Part shown: one piece after another, positions 35,012-46,850 of the stretch
How positions within the stretch are numbered: the first letter of the stretch is position 1
Layout: every line of letters starts with the position of its first letter
NCBI GenBank assembly: GCA_045837725.1
Contig: JBEWZL010000012.1
Coordinates: 149,421-213,420, forward strand
Length of the DNA: 64,000 nt
Direction of reading: 5' to 3'
Source of the DNA: Vermamoeba vermiformis
Lineage: Eukaryota > Tubulinea > Echinamoebida
Position numbers and translations under genes: made by a program
The notes under the pieces: generated by a model
The model's input: only the letters and a program-made list of their open reading frames with translations
What the model was told of the DNA's origin: nothing
The model's database searches: none

Positions 35012-38000
35012 TTAGTCCCAATTGATTTCAACGTTGTTATTCGAAGGGCCTAGAGTCATCATAACGTTCTCCATCAACGAATCAATGTCTTCGATCTCAT
35101 TCGTCAGATCGAAAGTAGTCTTATTCGGATCTCTGAACGCCGAGTTCTTTTGCTTACTTCCAGCCTATATTACGGTATGTTAGTATATATGATAGCTGTA
35201 TGATGCCATATCAATAACATACGTTAACGGTGAGATCCAGCTCAAATCGTGGATCAACTTCATCTTTCAGATCCGCCGACAAATCATCGAGCTTGATGAC
35301 TTCAGTATACACGTTTCCACTCTCTATATAGTTCAAGTGATTAGGAAGACGAGTGATAGAAAGTTACAGTATTAACGTACCATCAACAATCGATGACTTT
35401 CTGTGCGAGGTCGGTGAAGTGACAGGTGAGCTCGTGTTCGAGCCAAGAGACGGAGCTGAAGTTGCTTTCAACGAGTCCAAATTGCCACTGCCTCTACTAC
35501 CCGACATGTACTTGGATGTCTGCGAGTGCATCATTAACATCTTGTGAGGGGGCAGTTTCGTGTTGCCAGGCTTCGGTGAGTTTCTGAACCTCGGAGAACC
35601 GACCGGATCTGCAACAACTTTAGGCTTGGAAGGAATTGCTATGGCGCCTGATGGCTCGTTTGGACTGCCGCGCTGACCAATGAATGTCCGAGGACTGCCG
35701 CGCGGTGAAATTTTGGGAGAGTCAATGACAGATCCGCTGTGCTCAGGCGACTTAATGCCTTGCGGCTGACTGCGGATGAACGAGCCCGTCTGGAACTTCG
35801 TCTCGGCTATCTGTTCCAATGACGGCGGGGTGCTGTCATCTGTCGAGTTATTCAGACTAAGGTTGTACATATCATCGTTGACGGTGTTGTTGTTGCCGCC
35901 TATCATCAACGTTTCACCGAATTTAGTGTTGAACGTGTCCATGTACTGGTCATAGTAGTCAGCGTTGTTATAATCGACCTGTAGCTCTTCAGGTGCTTTA
36001 GGGCTCTCAAGCTGATCCAAGACATCTGCCTGACTGCCACCGTTGGCGAAGTCTTCTAATATCTTGTCCACTTCGCTCACTGCATTGCTTAGCTTGGCCA
36101 CGACATCTGAGCTGGCTGTGTTTGTCATAGTCCCGGTCAGATCTGTTGGTTTGACTGTCGGGTCAATGTTTTCAGGCTGCCCAACTTGTTCAACAACAGG
36201 CTGTTCCACTGCATCCACAACAGATTTCTGCTCTACGACTGGTTTCTCATCACGCTTGACTTGTTGTTTGTTGGCGTCAGGAACAGGAACAGGGACGGGC
36301 TTCTTCGGCATCACTTTGTCGCTAGTCTTGCGAGGCAATTGAGGAGTGCCTGGTCTCTTGGGCGCTGTTTTTGGCACGCCACTTTTGACTCTGGCCGGTG
36401 GAGGCATTGTGAAGGCTGGTGCAGTGCCGTTTGTACGCGATGTTTTTCGTACAGGTGTAGTACTAGTATTTGCAGATGAACCGGCGTTGCTTGTCTTTCG
36501 AGTCGGCGAACTCAAGTTTGGCGAGCTCGTTGCACCACTTGTTTTTCTCTTTGGTGTAGCACCAGTTGGTGTTGTGTTAGAGCCACTTGATGTCTTGCGA
36601 ACAGGCGAGCTGTTGTTTGTTTGTGATGTGCTTGACTTTCTTGGCGGTGTGCTGCTGACTGAACTTCTGCTAGGTCTTCGGGCCGCTATAAGCATACGTT
36701 AGTCTATGTAACACTTGAAACGGCAGTCTTACGCTTAGGCACGGCTGCACCGTATTTTCGCAATACAACCAATAAAATTGCTAGTGTAAGGTTCTCATTA
36801 CCAACGTACAGATCTGGTGTTCATAAACGATAAGCATAACGCACAATATTAGGTCAATCGATGATTACCTTCAGCACTGACACCGTCAATGCGAATACCA
36901 AGAACGCGTAAGAAGCTCAAAAAGTGACCCAAATTGTCTAATTTTTGCATCATCATCTTTGGCACGCCATAGTACTTCTCCAACTTCTTCTCGGACAACA
37001 CTTCCAACAACTTAATCAACGCAACGCCGTCTTGAATGTCCCCAGTCAAGTTGCGAATAGAAATGCCCCGACAAGCCAATTGTGAATTGATCCAACTGAT
37101 GACAATCTGTTTGTGCTGCTCGTGTCGTGATTTGGTTGCGTCTTCTGTCTTGTACAAGAACTACAAAGTATTAACAAGCAATCGAAATATAACTTTTCAT
37201 ACCTTTCGTTGCGGCGGAGGAGACCCAGAGGGCGAGTTGGAAGTTGCCACGTTCTTTGGAACGGCCTTAGGTGGTGCTGCAAATTGAGCCGAGACAGGTC
37301 GTTGGCTGGCTGGAGGAGGCATCTTAAAGTGACCGGATTTTGCTCCACCAGGTGTCTTAGGATTGGATTTTGGAGACATCTTTGGAGCTGTTTTCGGTGA
37401 CGATAGAGCCCGACTTGGTTCAGCACTAGTATTGTTTGTAGGAGATGCCGTAGCACCGGGACTAGTGATAATTTTCACGCTACTCTTGGCCGACTTGCGC
37501 AACGATGACGGTGGCGGCGGTCGTTTTGGTACAGTGTTGCCAATTCTTGGAGGAGTTGGGCCATTAATTGCGACTTGTGTACTTTGTGCACGTGTAGGAG
37601 GCTTCGGTGCCGCCATTGTGGGCACTCGCATTGAGACTTGAGCTGAAGAGGTGCGGCTGATTCCTGGTGATATGACTTGTTTGGGCACATCTTCTTGTTG
37701 TGGCTTGTCAACGCTGGTTTGAGGCACATCTTCTTGCTGGGACAAGCCTACGTGTGGAAATTGAGCCAAGTCCGTCGGATCAAGATCTGGTGTGAAGTCT
37801 TCGCTCTGTTGCTCCAAATTGCTGTAGAATTGGTCGTTGGAGTCTGATAGACCAGGCTCCTGATTAGCATCCATATGCGCGTACATATCCTCGTTAGATC
37901 CATTGACCTTCATGTACGTCAAGTCATACGCTGGCGTGCTCATCTCCAAGTTGTAGTCATAGCCCAAATCACTCTGATTAGGATCGCTCTGGACTACCGA

Positions 38001-38845
38001 TGCATCCTTTGCCGTGTTGTAGCTAATCGTAGGATCGGGCGTAGTATTCAACGTGGGAGTACCGGTAATTTTTCGTCGGAAAATGCTTGGGGATCCAGGA
38101 TCTCCGAACTTGGTCTTCGAATTTTGTGGAGAATGCGTTGTAATGCGGGTAGATATAACAGGGCCTGTAGAAGTTGGCGGCTCGACACCTGCAGCTGGCG
38201 TTGAGATTTCGGGAGTCTCTTCGACTGGATCTTCCTACGGATGGATGCACACAGTTACAATTTGCAAAATAATTAAGATTTCGTACAACTGATAAGAAAA
38301 TAATTAGATGCTTACTGGTTCAGCAGGATATGGTTCGTCTACTCGTTTGAAAACAAAGCGCAAGTCGAATCCACTGTGGCGCCCCCATTTTTTATGTACA
38401 TCGTATGGTTTATCAACAAGAGGACCCACTAAATTGTGATTATTAATAAAAAGGGTCTTAGCTTTGAAATTTTGTACCGGTGTAGGGTAAATTATTTGGG
38501 AATTTTAAAACATACGGAAGGTAATTTTCAGATTATAATGCGGAATGCGGCAATTTCAATATAAATATAATACTATAATATATATTACTATGAAATATTT
38601 GTACCTATTTTTTCTCTCGTTGCCATGTAGACTCCAAAATTGTTCCAATCGGACTTATCTACATTAGTCTTTTGCGCTACGAGATACTTCAATGCGTTGA
38701 CGGTCATAGTACTCGTCACTAGGAACCCTTTGCAAGTCCCATCCACCAAAAATATTTTAATTACATCCTGCGAGATAAGACCTCGTTAATACAATTCTGC
38801 AGTATGCGCATCGAATATTACCTGTTCCTTCTCTACGGTGCCCAT
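35012..38845 (-). CDS. RA-like and calponin-homology domain protein with long disordered regions
   Basis: Start MGTVEKEQ at 38845; TAA at 35012. An N-terminal ubiquitin-like fold (residues about 9-95: VIKIFLVDGTCKGFLVTST, VNALKYLVAQKTN, FGVYMATREK, WGRHSGFDLRFVFKR) resembles Ras-association or FERM-F1 domains. Next comes a Pro/Ser/Gln-rich linker of about 320 residues (exon 37,197-38,236). A CH domain follows at about 36,870-37,145 (HKQIVISWINSQLACRGI, LTGDIQDGVALIKLLEVLS, LGHFLSFLRVLGIRIDGV). The last large exon (35,386-36,685) is a Ser/Thr/Pro/Lys-rich tail with repeated SP.RK.S motifs (SSPVRKTSSG, LSSPTRKTSNA, TTPVRKTSR), likely kinase targets. The final exons are acidic. A single CH domain with an RA-like module suggests a Ras-family effector or regulator at the actin cortex; this is inference. 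Confidence 0.8.
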
Positions 38846-39025
38846 TCTGGTGCTGGTTTCTCAGTTCATTCTGCTTTTTGTAACCGATCTGCGGTACAAA
38901 TTGGTCAAAAAATTGAAATTTCAGTCGACGCCGCGGAAACTGCAATTACACCTAACAGTACAAAAATCATATGGTGGTTTATATTATATTAATATGACTT
39001 TTTTTAGTTTTTTTTGTTCGGTATT

Positions 39026-42000
39026 TCAAAACTGCCTATTGAAGCTATTAACATTGGTATTAGTATTGTTATTCACATTTGGATTCGCAGTATTGCTATT
39101 ATTAACAGTTTGAGGCTGCGGATTGACTCCAGGAACAGCGCCAGGTGGAGGCTGTCGCCGAGAGTATTCGGCCTCGCACAAATCCACCAGATCGACGAAA
39201 AGTCCTAAAGTCTCTTGCCCAGTAGCTGTAGCCGGAGTATTGTTAGCAGCTGCAGCTTGCATGCTTTGCATTTGCGCGATAATGTTGGGCGGCAAGTTCA
39301 TCGCTACTGGCGAGCTCATAAAGTTCTTAATGTCCGCAGCGCGGTTCGGGTTGTTCGGATCGAAGAACGCAGAGTAATCGATAGTCTATGAAAGGCATAG
39401 TTAGTCCTACATGCGCCGATAAACAACAAGATCTTAACCGTCGAATTTTCCGACTTTTGTTACGCGGATCTGAATCCACTTACAGTTTTCTTCAGGTATG
39501 ACGGCGGGTTCCAATCACTGTCGCTACCACGTGGTTTTTTAGGTCTACCGGGGCCACCGCCAATGCGTCGCCGTCTGCGCACTCCTTCGTCATCGCTAAT
39601 GTCTCCTTCGTTGCCGGAACTGTAGCCTTCACCGCCCCATTCTTCATTATCTGAGCCTTCTGCACTCGATGGACCGGAGTAATCTCTGTAAAAAGGTAAG
39701 ATATCAGTACTCGAGCATTGATCAGTGTCAACAGTTTGAAACTTTGACGGATGTAGATGAGATCAAAAGAGCGTTAAGCGCGCGACGGATGATGCTACAC
39801 TTAAAAGGAATTTTCCGCGAGTAAGTTAGAAATGGGCATAATAATGGAATTGAACTCTCAAGAATCGATAATCAAGTGATGATTTTGACTGGAAGGCCAA
39901 ATGCGGAGTGGATCGAGAAACACAGCAAAAGAAACTGGCTAAAGCATAGTTACTTACCCTTCGCGGCGCTGGTCAGTCTTACGGGGTCGTCCTCGGCCTC
40001 GCTTAGCCTTCGGGTCGAATGGGTTGGGTTGCTTGGGCCTGCCTGGAACGCCAGACATGTTACGGAACATTGCCTCCTATAGCAAAAATTCGTCAGTTTC
40101 GATTTTTTTAACTGGGTATAGTATTTGTCACTATTATTCCGTTTGAGGTTAGGCATATGCCGAACTGTCATCGTGTCTGCCGACAGGAAATAATATTGAA
40201 AGTTTAAAGGTTAAATTTTTAACCCGACAGATCTGATCCCCCTAAGATCGCTTGGATCTGCGCCTTTATAGACGACATTAAAATGATTGTTGGTAACTTA
40301 CCTGTGCAAGATTATAGCCAGGCTTTTTCTTGGCCATAACTGAGGTTCCTAAAAATACCATCAGAAAAAAATCGCGTGCATGCTGGCAAAGCTTTTGGAT
40401 CTCAAAATAGAAATGTCACAAACCTTCAGACTCGCTATTAACATCTTGCGAGCTGTGTGCATCGCCCTCCAACCGCGGGTATTTCCGCGGTCGACCGGGG
40501 CCTTTTCGTTTTTTCATCGGTAAACCACCGGCCATTTCTTGTTGTCGCGCCTAAGTAGATTAATTCTCCGTTAGCATTCTCGTTACTGACATAACACATG
40601 AAAAGATATTCTGGTTATTTCAATCTTGTTTTAAAATTTGAGATTTCAGATTGTCCACGATTGGAAAGTATCAGGGAGCTAATAATAGAATTTTTTAGGC
40701 GGTGTATCTCCGCGTCGGGCGTAAAATAAATCTCCGTCGCTAAAAATCCAGCGGCACCGAATGAAAGAGAGCTTACCATGTTCAAATCATTAATAGGGGA
40801 TATAACCGGGGATGATGAGATGGGGCTGTGTGGATCTGAAGGTGAATTCGCGAGAGGGTACTTTCGGGGACGACCCGGACCTCGTCGTTGAAAGCCGCCG
40901 CTCATATTTATCGTGATCGGCGCTGAAGATTGCATCCCTTGCAGTATTGGCGAGTTTCTGCAATCGTAAGAAATTAGTTGAAAATCAGGCTTTGCGTGCA
41001 ATGACATGATAACTTGATTTTAGGGCAATTTAACACAAGAAGTTTACACGTGGTAAATCATCGCAACGTGTGAAAATGGCAATTAGATCAATTGAGAATC
41101 TACAGCAGTTAATACCAAAGTCATAAATGCTAGATTGCGAAGTGGCAAAGGAAAATGCAGATTTCAAGAGAAACAAATTGACACGTGCTAATAATTTGAG
41201 GGAAATTCAATCGTGTACAACGCGACAATTAGCAGAGATACTCCAAAACGAGTTTGTACTAACTTGTACTTACCCAGCTGAAGGTTCGTCGGGTCTGGGG
41301 TACTTCCTTGGCCTGCCTCGTCCTCGCTTAATGACCAGATTGGACAATGACTGCAATAGCGACTATTAGTACTAAGTACTCGAAGCGATTGATTTGGATT
41401 GCAAAATTGCAAAACTGTGATGGTTGACTCGAATCACGAGGAAAACCACGTTGCATTTTTTATGGTTATTGACTGAACTTACCGAGCTTGCGCTGCCATT
41501 CATGGGCATGTTACTCGCGGAGATAATTGAAGTTGTATGGGCCATAGGGTACTCGTTAGGTCGTGGGTATTTACGTGGACGACCACGACCCCGTTTGACT
41601 GCGAATCCTTTAATATTAGTATTGGTCAACCATGGGTCTTAATGACATGATCAACGACATAAGGTGGATATATAGACTTGCGCGCATGCACGAATGTGAT
41701 TTCTCCATCCACACGCTGATCTGTGTGCCACATCTAGTACGTTTTTTCAGATCGCAAACTTACCGCCCTGGAACTTTCTTTTTCTATCACTACCCAAGGA
41801 GTTATATACACCTCGTCCACAGTCATCGCACGGCTTTCTCTTCAAACCAAGGTGGGAAATTTCAACATGCTTCCGCCGATCAGCACGCGCAGAAAAACCT
41901 GTAAAGGATTTTCAGAATCCAAAAGATCAATGGCTATATTGGGCAATAAACTGAATACACGGGCGAAGCGCACGTGTTACTAATTTAAGAATTTTGTAAT

Positions 42001-44630
42001 AAACTGTCAATCGTCAAGAGCTGAAAATTTTGGCTAGTTTTTGTGGGGTCTGTTTAGTCGTATGACCTCTACTTCACTTAATTATAGTCGTGACTTACCA
42101 ATGAAAATCTTTTCACAACCAGGGTACTCGCATCGCAATGTGTCATTGTTCACGCGCTTCAGTTTCTCCATTTGCGCGTCAAAATCGTCGTCATCGCTCT
42201 CATTTACGAGGTTCTTTGCGACAACATTATCTTCTGCTGAATTCTCAATGGAATTGAATTGTTCCACGGGTGGTGGGCCTTGTTCCCTGGGCTTGACTTC
42301 CGGTTTTGGAGCGTGTTCTGTGTTATTATTAGGCTCAATCTCCATTGCATTAGGATTCGCTTGCGGAGCCTGTTGCTGCGGCTGCTTTGCGGTCTCATCA
42401 ACGTCCATATAATTCTCCTTGCGGTCCTCGTTGTCTTGGCTCAGATTCATCTGGTCCGCAATCATAATCGGCCGTGGGAAACTATCGTGTAAATGGAAGA
42501 AATCCGCATGTTGGTTATCAATATGATCGCGCAGCGCGAAGTCAGCGTAGAAGGATTCAACGCAGCCCGGGAAGATGCACTTGAAGGGCTTGAAGCCGTC
42601 GTGAAGATTGTGCACGTGGTTCTCGAGCATGTAGAACAAGTAGATGCCTAGCGATGAGTCCGCGTACTCCCCTGCTTCTTTTCTTCGGTAGTCCGTGGAT
42701 GTTGAAGGCACTTGTGACTTGAGCAGAATTTTTGACTTGCGGCCGCAGTCGGGACATGGTGGCGGGACGTGTCGGATAATGTTAGTTGCTGGCTTTGTAG
42801 GAGTCTTATTTACGGCCTATAAGAGAAGGGTTTTAGTCATTTTCACGGAAACTGCTATCAACTTGTCAAAAGACCGCGGCGGATCGCGCGAATAAATCAT
42901 ATGTAAATTTCATCGCCTTGCATCATCAATGTTGCAATAACAATAGTACATACCTGTGTTGCACCATTGTTATCGACATTAACTTCAGTCTTAACATCAG
43001 CTCGCTGTTGAGTATCAGCCTCGACATGCGGTAATGATGCAAGATCTATCATTGTGGTAACAGCTGCTGGCTTAGTTTCATTAGCTTGAGCTTGTTGAGG
43101 GGCCTAATGTAATGCGTAAGACTAATTGTTCATATACTACCGTGAAATCATACTTTTGGTGGCTCTTTAGTTTCGGATGTGGAGGGTACCGGACTGTCTT
43201 TTTTAAACTCTCGTTGTAATTCTTTTCTGAATATAGCCAAGCCTATTATCAAGCTATGTCAGTTATACTGTCCAAATATGATATTGAAGGATTATTAGGC
43301 GTTTTTGATTGCTCGTGTAACGGCTTGGAAGCTTTGCGTGCATCTGCTCTGAAAACTAATTCAAGGAATTCTTACCATCGTCTTCGCTATCCTCGTTATC
43401 TTCATCAACAGCATAGGCTTTAACTACAAAGCTATCGCTATCGCTGCCGCTGTGATCCGACGCATCTGATTCTTGTTTCTTTTCAACAACTTTCTTGGGC
43501 TTACGACCAGGTCTTCCAACAGACTTCTTGCTCGTTACACTCTCCTCTTTTGATTCGGAGACATCTTCGCCGCGCTCTTTCTTTGTTTTCTTCTGTTGTT
43601 TATTCCATTCTTTCTCGCGCAGATCCATCATCTGTTTCAAGGCTTGTTCGTGTTTCTTTTTCTCGGGAAGAAGATGAGAGGGTAGGTCTGGGGGCCGTTG
43701 TTTCATTTGTGCGCGGCGCCTCGTAGGAACTTTTTTGTAACTTTCTTTTTGCCATTCGTAAGCCTCCTCGAGCGCTTGTTGAAAAAGCTTTCCTTTGCGA
43801 CCGACGGACGTAAATTTCTCAAAATTATCGTCCCAAGGTCGGATTTTATCAGGTTCCATCCATCCGCTATAGTATTAAAACAATAGAGTTAAAATTTTGT
43901 CGTTCGAAGTGCGGCATCTCCGTCAAAAAAATTTCTTTGCATCGTCATGAAATTGAAGTTAAAATAGCGAGTGTACTCAGTGAGAAGATTAATAATCATT
44001 CATTCAGTAAAGCCCTCTTTGCGAGGGTGGAACGAGAAGATTTATCATCATAATACACTCGAATAATTCAATCAAAAATTCTAAATAAATGCTAAAAATT
44101 GTCTATAGAGTTCTACTTACTATGCATGACTTCCAAAAAAGTATACGAGTACTAAGCCTTCTCGTCCAAGCTTTTGAACGTCCGCTGAAACTTCGAGCAC
44201 ATCCGCCCTCTAAAACAATCGGATTCGATGTTAATAAAAATAGTCTACATATTTTTCTTAATTTTCCTAGAGGATAAGGAAGGTAATTTTATGGGTTGTA
44301 GCTTAAAATTTTGATTTCAAAATATGAAACGGATTTTAAGGATGAAGGTCAACGAACGAAATTAATCGCTTGAGTAATTTACATATTCCTTAATTATGAG
44401 GATGATTTTAAGCAAATATTTTGCGGGCGATTTTAATTTTTTGTGACTAATCTGCTGACTTGAAGAGAAGTTCAAATTCCCTTAAATAATCCAGAATAAT
44501 TTAGAATAAAATATTACTAGCAATTCCATCATATACAAATCATATAAAAGCATAGTATAATTTTATTTACCCTTGCCGGCCAAAACGGAAACCCTTCGAT
44601 CTCAATCCAGCCAAGCTCGCCGTATTCCAT
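39026..44630 (-). CDS. PWWP, C2H2 zinc-finger and multi-AT-hook chromatin protein
   Basis: A multi-exon gene from ATG at 44628-44630 to TGA at 39026. The N-terminal PWWP domain is spread over three exons (MEYGELGWIEIEGFPFWPAR; GREGLVLVYFFGSHAYG; WMEPDKIRPWDDN), a fold that reads methylated histone H3. Then come a Lys-rich region, an acidic stretch and zinc-binding parts (CPDCGRKSK; FKCIFPGCVESFYADFALRD with two His; RCEYPGCEKIF; RKPCDDCGRG). The C-terminal half has at least six AT-hooks, nearly one per exon: KRGRGRPRKYPRP twice (about 41,590 and 41,310), RRGPGRPRKYP (about 40,860), KRKGPGRPRKYP (about 40,480), KRGRGRPRKTD (about 39,990) and GPGRPKKPRG (about 39,545). AT-hooks bind the minor groove of AT-rich DNA. 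The C-terminus has an Asn/Pro-rich tail. Expected nuclear chromatin or transcription role. Confidence 0.85.
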
Positions 44631-45638
44631 TTATAGAGTAATCGTAGAACAAATAAATATCAAAATTAAATATAAAATATCATAATATCATGTTATTTCT
44701 TATAGTTACATCAGAATACTACTTGTCGAAGCAAAAAAACTTATTTGCGCCAAAACTCCTCCTTCTCAACAACTCATCAGTTAACTGTTTTACACTTCGG
44801 TGACGACCTATATTATGCATGGAGTATTAGAATACGCACTTATATTGAATGTAAAGCGTTGAACGCATTCTGGCCAGAATCTAACGGCATCTGATTTTGG
44901 TTACAGCTCTTGCTTCGCACCTCAATATTATGCCAGTTGTAGGAAAGATATTTTTAACGTCACTGACACGAGCGTATACGATTTTACGCAATACCATTAA
45001 TTTTCAACGACAGATTTGAAATTTGGTGCTGTCTCCAATCTCATAGAGTAATATTACCTTTTGGTATAGCATACACATGTGAAGCAGCGATGGATTGATA
45101 TCTTTGCATTTCGCGTAAGTCTGAAAGTAAATCAAAACAATCGCGATTAATAATTTTACATCTACTTTACAAAACAGCTAGGCCCGACAAATCTGCGAAA
45201 TCCTTCTGTGTTTTTAATTTTATACTTTAATGCAATGAAATCCTCAATTCATTAGTGGCAGTGGCATTTTCGGTGGCGTTGTTTTTAGATCCCATTCAAT
45301 CGAAGAATTGTTGTTTCAATATACTTCGCGATTATTCTTATATACGTATACATAGCATCGTCTATAATACACCGGATAATATCCGCTGATTTACTATACG
45401 CCGAAAAAAGAACGAATCTGAAACTCGAAATCCGCTCGTTCGGTTTGCCGAAATGTTACTCGCCCGTAGACAACAAATAGCAATTAATGGTCAATCATTT
45501 TAACTCCTGTTTAGGAAAAAAATATATAAATGCATTCGGTATTCAAAAATAGATATGAGTTTCAAACTCTCGACCTTTGCTAATTCAAAAGGGGGTTGGT
45601 TTATATACAAATTATACTACAATTATACATTATACAGG
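44631..45638. other. Intergenic region upstream of the PWWP/AT-hook gene
   Basis: About 1 kb of AT-rich sequence. It contains the promoter of the PWWP gene and the 3' flank of the next minus-strand gene. No reading frame with coding character or RNA gene was seen. Confidence 0.4.
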
Positions 45639-46474
45639 TTAATTATTCACATATTGCGAGGGCTGGGGATAGAAAACGCGTTGGATATCGTAAGTGCCCC
45701 AATCGCCCGCTGGGGTGTTATAAATAGAAAGATTTTCCGCCGCACAAGCTCCTCCTTGGTAGATATTCAATTGGTCTTCAGGATTCCACATATTATTGGT
45801 AAAGCTTCCATCCTCTTCGTAGCTGGATGTGTCCACGTCGCTCGTCGATCCGGTACTCCAAGCGTTATCGTCGTATTTGGGGGCATAGGCGAGTCTGATT
45901 ACACATGGTTGCGCGTATTCTACGGAGGAGAATTTCTGGTCCTCCGTTTTGACTTCTTTTTCTTGTGTTTTCTGTTTTTCTATCCGGTCAGTGTGAATCT
46001 GGAGCTGCGCATTGAAGTTGTCGGCCCAGGCATCCAAGAGGGTGTCCGTGGCAGTCCATCCTTTGACTCTAGTTGCTCCGTTCATATACTGGCTCATCAT
46101 GGTTTGACTAGTGTTGAAAGGTTAGACTTTTTGTGGATCTCGCAAAAAATCATTTTTTTCTTGCAATTTTGAAACGCAAATCGCCGAATTGTGATTGTAG
46201 TAAGAAGTATATCATATAATCGGACTTACCTAAGGCCGTTCTCGCTCGCAATCTGTTTTTGCGATTTCAATCCCGTCTCGATAATGCCACGGAGCTTATT
46301 TACTACCTTCTCGTCGGGCGTGGATGTGGCAGGAGCAAAGCTCATAAGCGGGACGACGCCCATCATAGTCTTGCTGTGCAGTTCTTCGTCAGGCATCACT
46401 TTTCTTCGTTTCGAGACGTGGAGTTTAGATGCATCAAAGGAGCTGGAGCGCTTGACGCCGTTAGTCTTTGACAT
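45639..46474 (-). CDS. Unknown protein with nuclear-type basic N-terminus
   Basis: Two exons joined at an intron of about 120 nt (46,111-46,228). Starts MSKTNGVKRSSSFDASKLHV, with basic clusters (VSKRRKV) typical of nuclear import. Then TMMGVVPLMSFAP and a helical segment (EKVVNKLRGIIETGLKSQ). The second exon has WTATDTLLDAWADNFNAQL followed by a long acidic and Asn/Tyr/Trp-rich region (SSYEEDGSFTNNMWNPED). About 235 aa. No known domain was recognised. The plus strand across the same stretch is also open but has no coding character. Confidence 0.65.
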
Positions 46475-46850
46475 TGTGTTGTGTGTTAATGAGTTGACAA
46501 AATATGACTGGCTTGTGGTTTAAACTTGTCAAAAGAAATGATAAAATGACCTCAAGATCCAATCGCCTTTTATTTTTCCAGCCTTTGTGATTCAATTCTA
46601 AAATAGAAACCAGCGGAAATAACACACGAATCTAAAAATTAGTATTTAAACCAAATTTCTACGCTATTGCACGTTCTTTAGACATGTGCACCCTGCCCTT
46701 CTTATCTATTGCCATAAATTCATTAAATTCTTCTTTATTACAATCTATAATACATCGTGCTGCTTTAAATTATGTACTTGGCCGTTTTTGCTGCTCTGCT
46801 AATGCCAATAAACCTTTAGATCTAAAAATAGATCCGGATCGAGTAGCTCG

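Noticed and set aside
36043-36702. Plus-strand frames of about 100-118 codons
   Set aside because: They are mirror frames of the Ser/Pro/Thr-rich tail of the RA-CH gene; simple codon bias keeps the opposite strand open.
44460-44490. Possible tRNA T-arm (GTTCAAATTCCC)
   Set aside because: No matching acceptor, D or anticodon stems were found in the flanks.
45555-46172. 205-codon open frame on the plus strand
   Set aside because: It lies antisense to the two-exon minus-strand gene (45639-46474), whose protein has balanced coding composition. The plus-strand translation is hydrophobic and unstructured with no domain.
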